DNA from: Riptortus pedestris
Lineage: Eukaryota; Arthropoda; Insecta; Hemiptera; Alydidae
Assembly (NCBI GenBank): GCA_019009955.1
Contig: CM032232.1
Location: forward strand, 135,008,501-135,072,500
Reading direction: 5' to 3'
Length of the DNA stretch: 64,000 nucleotides
Positions 59,248-64,000 of this stretch are shown here, one piece after another. The position numbers and the translations under genes are program-made. Position 1 is the first letter of the stretch. The number at the start of each line of letters is the position of its first letter. Under the pieces are notes generated by a model, which was not told where the DNA came from, made no database searches, and worked only from the letters and a program-made list of their open reading frames with translations.

Positions 59248-59251
59248 TTAA

Positions 59252-62200
59252 AGTAGAATTAAAAATGTCTTAATACACTTCATTTTTTTGTTTTAAATTA
59301 ATTAGTTTTTGAAAATGGAGGAGTAGTACCTAAGTAAAAAACATCCTTGATTTTTTCATAATGGAATCTTTATAAAATTGTTTAAAGTTTGTAAATAGAA
59401 AAAATTATATTTTTAAGATTAGTTAAAAAGTTATTTGAAGCCAATATTCCAATAATTTCCTATGGGCAAAATGAGTATTGAACCATGTCATTTTGGTGTC
59501 TCAAAAAGGCGAAAGGTTACTCATAATGATATTTATAAGCCATTAATTTTTTACTTTGTTTGTATAAATGTAAATAAAAGTCCAGCTGCATTAAAGCACA
59601 TAATTCCTCACCCAGTGATTATTTTAATGCATTTTGTTTTATAGTAAAGCCATTATTTTTTATTATAAGTGACGAAAAACAAAGTACACTTGAAGATCAA
59701 AATCAATGAATTTTGTATTTATTGACATATGCTTGTTTCTCAGATCATTTTAAAATTTCATGGCAAGTGTAATATGGCTTAGATATAGATAAAGGAACTA
59801 ATATTGAAAGAAATGTTATTCATTTTAATCCAATGTAAAAAATATCTCCCAACTTTAAAATGTGTTCAATATTACAAATAAATTATATAACTTGAAGCTC
59901 AATTCTTTACTGATTATGAAATGCAAATATGTAAGATATAATATGAACTACTCCTACAAGTTTGTCATAGAGGTGTCATAAATTCTTAGTAAAGTGGCAT
60001 ACTCAATTATATATTTTATTCTCTGAGAAACTTTACTAATTAAGTAGCCCTTTTAACATGATTAGAACAATTTATAAGAGTTAGCTCAGAATAACTTTGA
60101 TGGTGATTGTCTGTGAAGTGAATTTCAATTACTACATTTCTACCTTCAAACTAGATTTAAATTTTCATTTTTGTGTAGAATATTTAATTCATTTATAGAC
60201 AATAATGTCAGAGTGAGTTGTAGCAATTATAAATCAAAGCCACCTTTGTTTTAAATTTAAAAATTGCACTGTAAAAGGTTGGTTTAATCGTATCCCTGCC
60301 GTAATTAGCTAAACACTTACAGTTTTCTAATGGATGTCATCGCAGGTAAATTGATGGTTACAAAACAATTTAGCAATAATCTATCAGTTATATATTATTT
60401 AATAGTATATGAAATCTAAATATTTTCTTCCTAAAAATGGAAGTAAATTTCAGATGTTATGAAATTATTGTTTTATATAGTGAAACTCGGTATATTATTT
60501 TGAAAGTAATTATCGAATGTTCATTATGAAATTTAGTTTTCAAAATTAATATTTGAATAAACATTTTCATAAAGCATTACCCTAATATTATTAATTTTTC
60601 ATGTTACTATACTTTTTTTGGGAATATACATACAACTTTGTCGCTATGAAAGACCCAGAAATAATTTATTTTTATTGTCTATGACTTTAATAAGTTTTTC
60701 TACATCTTTCGATTCCTGGCGAACCTTCTTCCTCTTATTATAAAGTTACCAGAAACAAAAATGCTTAAATATTTAAGGTATAGTTGTAATTCATACAAAG
60801 AAATAAAATACAGGCTGCAGTAAATAAAAGTACACAAATTGCAATTTTGTATTATATTCAGGCGAGTTTTAGTTTTTTTTTTCTTTCTTTTTTTAAAGTA
60901 TGGAAAGTAAAATATAGTTAAAAATAATTAAACTTGAATTATTTTATGATTAAATATACTTAACAGGTTTCCAAATTGACAAGTCACTTAAGTCTTTACT
61001 AGGTTTAAGGAATTCATGTTTCTTCACAGAAATTTATTATTTGTGAAAATTCGTCACTAGCGTGACTATATCTCATATTACTTTTATGTTTTTTGTTTAC
61101 AAATAAAGATTATTTTTGCTAAGGTCAATAATTTCATGTCCCCTTAGAGACTACTATTTCATCCCTTTCATGGGGCCATAAAGTTATTAATTAATTCTAT
61201 ACTGAAATTTCAATCAAATCTATCAATATGCATTATATTAATAAAATGATATCAAAATACATATGCTTCAGTATATATTATTAATGCTAAGTATGAAAAT
61301 AGTATATGTTTAGTTTTCAACAATATTTTAGTTGGTTAGTTAATTCTCTTGTTTTTTTTTTAGTGTACAATATCGCCTTTGTATTAGTCCATGCTAATAA
61401 ACCGTAATTTATTTATATTTAAAATGGAAATTTATACTTCATTGCTTTAAAAAAAAAATAATAAACAGTGTTTTATTGTGAAATTTGTTTTATTAGAATA
61501 TGATTACATTATATTTAATTAAGAATAAAAGTGTTAATGTATTTTTCTGTATCTATTGCCAGATTAACATATATTTTTTTGTGAAATATGAGCATCTTGT
61601 TTAGGAATGTATTATGACTATATACCAGTGATTTCTGTTCTCTGAAAAATCCACCTTGTTCCTGAGATAATATGGCATTATTTGTAGTATTATAAATTAT
61701 ATGTAATGATTTATTAACTTGTAATTTTAATCGTTGTCTTTAGTGTTATCAAAATAACAGAACTGCTTTATAGTTTAGTAATTTTAGTAGTTAAAATTGT
61801 ATAGTACGCTTTATATATATTTTGTAAATATGCCAAAATTAATGTAAGAGTGAATGCACTTCAAATATCATATATTCGGGAAAAAAATAAATTGTTTTAA
61901 ATAATTTACTGATCCAAACATTTTTTAACTTATTATCAGTTATGTAATATTTAATTTATTACTATTGGTATTGTCATATTATATGTTTGAATATCTTTGG
62001 TATATTCTGCAAATGTTTCATAATTCAAGATTCGGCTTATTATGATGTGATGAATTAAAAATTTATTTAAAAAAATTGCGACTTAAGTGTAAACTCCAGG
62101 AAAATTCATTAACGCCTATATAAACTCTTTTGTTTTTTTGTTTTTTGGATTTATATTTTTAGTTACATTTTCTGAATTTAAGGCCATGAATTGTTTACTA

Positions 62201-63304
62201 TAAATTGAAGGGTCTAAATAGGATTTTATTACACTAAAATTCTGAAGTATAAAACTTAAAATATTTTTTTGTGTGTGATTATTTGAAGTGCATCTACTGT
62301 TTATTTTTCACATTGAAATTATGTGAAAGCTCAAACCCGAGTGCTTTCTGCTCTCTTGCCATTTCTCACTTGCCAAACGTCTTTTTTATGAGTACAATTG
62401 TATATAATATATATATAAATATGATTTTGATATATCATAATCCTTAAGTGTTGTAGAATGTAGCTTTTAATTTTAAGATGAATTGCTGTTATTTATTTCT
62501 TTATATGATAAAGAGTGATGTACGAAAATAGTATCTCTAACAGTGCCAAAATCGAAGTGGTTTAACAAAAATTTAAAGAATAATTCTTAATTAACCAAGT
62601 GTGAATATATTGAAAAAGAAAAAAAGAGAGAAGCTAAAGTGAACTATTATTTCTTAAAATTATATATGATATACCGTCCATTTTGTGTTTGAGAATGTAT
62701 GTTATTTTTATAAAAGTGATTTTATATTTTGAATTTTAGTCTTATTTCTTTGACCTAATCCATTTAACTATAATTCACACTTACAATTAATATTACATAC
62801 CCTTTCAATTGGAGTGGGTACAAATATTAGATGTACTTGTTTTATTGCTTTTTACTGACATTTTGACTATAGCACACTGTCTAAGCAATTTAAAAAGACA
62901 TTGGACAACTGTTTAATAAAACAAGTATTGTTGAGAAACTGTGTGTAGAGAAAGAATATACATTCACAAGTTGCGATCTGAAAACTTAAGTTAATTAAGT
63001 TGGGGGTCTGTATTTGAGCCAAACTTTTAGTGGCCCATTAAAATGTTTGTGATTCAAAAAATTCACAAATACTAGAATGGGGCAAGGATGATGTATCATA
63101 TCAGCACAGTTCCATTCTAGTTTCCCCTCTTATTAAGAACCCTATACAGGACTGAAGCTGAATAATGTATTCCACTGACTAAGGAATGAAATAACTATCA
63201 GTAGGTAGCACCATGGGCCCTCGGCAAAATTAGCTGTGCCCCCACCCCCTAGCAGAATGTTTGATACCAAATATAATACAAACAAAATTGTTATTTAACA
63301 ACAA

Positions 63305-63308
<4 letters not shown>
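59252..63308. other. AT-rich non-coding DNA downstream of myosin
   Basis: Long AT-rich stretch with no ORF of note and no RNA gene seen. It could include distal 3' UTR of the myosin gene. Confidence 0.4.

Positions 63309-63372
<64 letters not shown>
63309..63372. repeat. (TA)n microsatellite
   Basis: About 31 TA units. It sits between two copies of CATGGGCCCTCGGCA (63213-63227 and about 63745-63759), so it may be the core of another repeat. Confidence 0.9.
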
Positions 63373-63374
<2 letters not shown>

Positions 63375-64000
63375 ACACACATATCATAATACCCTTACTG
63401 CCATGTTTTTAATAAGAATATTTTTAATTGAAATTAATAAAATAAGTAGCTAATGAATTAGAGGTATAAGTGCATATATTATTCATACAAACATTTATTG
63501 TAGGAATGTAGGCTATTAAAAATATTAATAAATCTAAATTTACCTGTAATAATAATTCAGGACCAATTTTCAAAAAAACCTGTAAGATTAGCATAAATTG
63601 CAAAATCAGAATCGAAACATTTGCTAATAGAAATATGTATCAGCGATTTATTTACAAATGTAAATAAATATTATTTGGGGTATTAATTTATAAAAAAATT
63701 AATGGTTTTTTAAATTTCTTTTTTTTCTTTTTTCCATTTGAGGCCATGGGCCCTCGGCATTTTCCGACCTGGCCAGTCTGGTTCTGGATCTGTTTCTCTT
63801 GACAGATATCAAACATTGTCTCTTAAATATAAAATAATTAATTAAGGTGAACGTGTGATCTTAGGTAATGAAACTATGGCTAAAATAAAAATTCCTTCTG
63901 AGGACTAGGGGGAATACTGCCCCTTAAAAAAACAAATAACTCAACTAGAAATTTCATTATTATTTTGTAACATTTTTTGATTTGATACATAATAACAGAG

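Overview
The window looks like nuclear DNA from an insect or other arthropod. It is strongly AT-rich, genes are split by GT-AG introns (one of about 20 kb), and it is crowded with tRNA-derived SINEs, microsatellite-bearing DNA elements, MITE-like foldbacks and decayed LINE fragments. I cannot name the species.

One protein-coding gene is clearly supported, on the + strand. Eighteen exons between 13205 and 57567 join in a consistent reading phase into the C-terminal ~973 residues of a divergent unconventional myosin, ending at a TAA at 57565-57567. In order the protein has a short coiled-coil-like segment (exon 13205-13345), a full motor domain (33498-53307), one IQ motif (54792-54949), and a short tail with a PPPVPPSRP motif followed by an SH3-like domain. 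The P-loop is GMSGSGKT, switch II is DMFGFE, there is one IQ and a compact tail without MyTH4/FERM. This best fits the Dachs group (class XX), the atypical myosin of the Fat/Dachsous-Hippo and planar polarity pathway. Myosin identity is near certain; the Dachs assignment is an inference. The 5' end (start codon, first exons, promoter) was not found and probably lies beyond the left edge or in small exons I could not recognise.

Layout: 1-13.2 kb is non-coding, with SINEs, short tandem repeats, a CT-rich tract and a perfect 31-bp minisatellite. 13.2-13.35 kb is the first recognisable myosin exon. 13.35-33.5 kb is a large intron filled with repeats: nested copies of a TA-microsatellite element, SINE pairs, decayed LINE reverse transcriptase and foldbacks. 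33.5-57.6 kb holds the other 17 exons. 57.6-64 kb is AT-rich 3' UTR and downstream sequence with a 231-bp piggyBac-type MITE.

The dominant repeat is a 0.6-1.1 kb element seen at least ten times. It has a GC hairpin near one end, a perfect palindrome (GATTTCCCTTAAGGGAAATC) at the other, subterminal inverted repeats, and a (TA)n array in its core. This is the architecture of Helentron-associated (HINE/DINE-like) elements. The second main family is a ~210-bp tRNA-derived SINE with A- and B-box-like promoters and an (AAT)n tail. An intron segment that ends exactly at a myosin splice acceptor (51.1-51.77 kb) has a diverged second copy at 55.03-55.57 kb, flanked by a ~36-bp target duplication.
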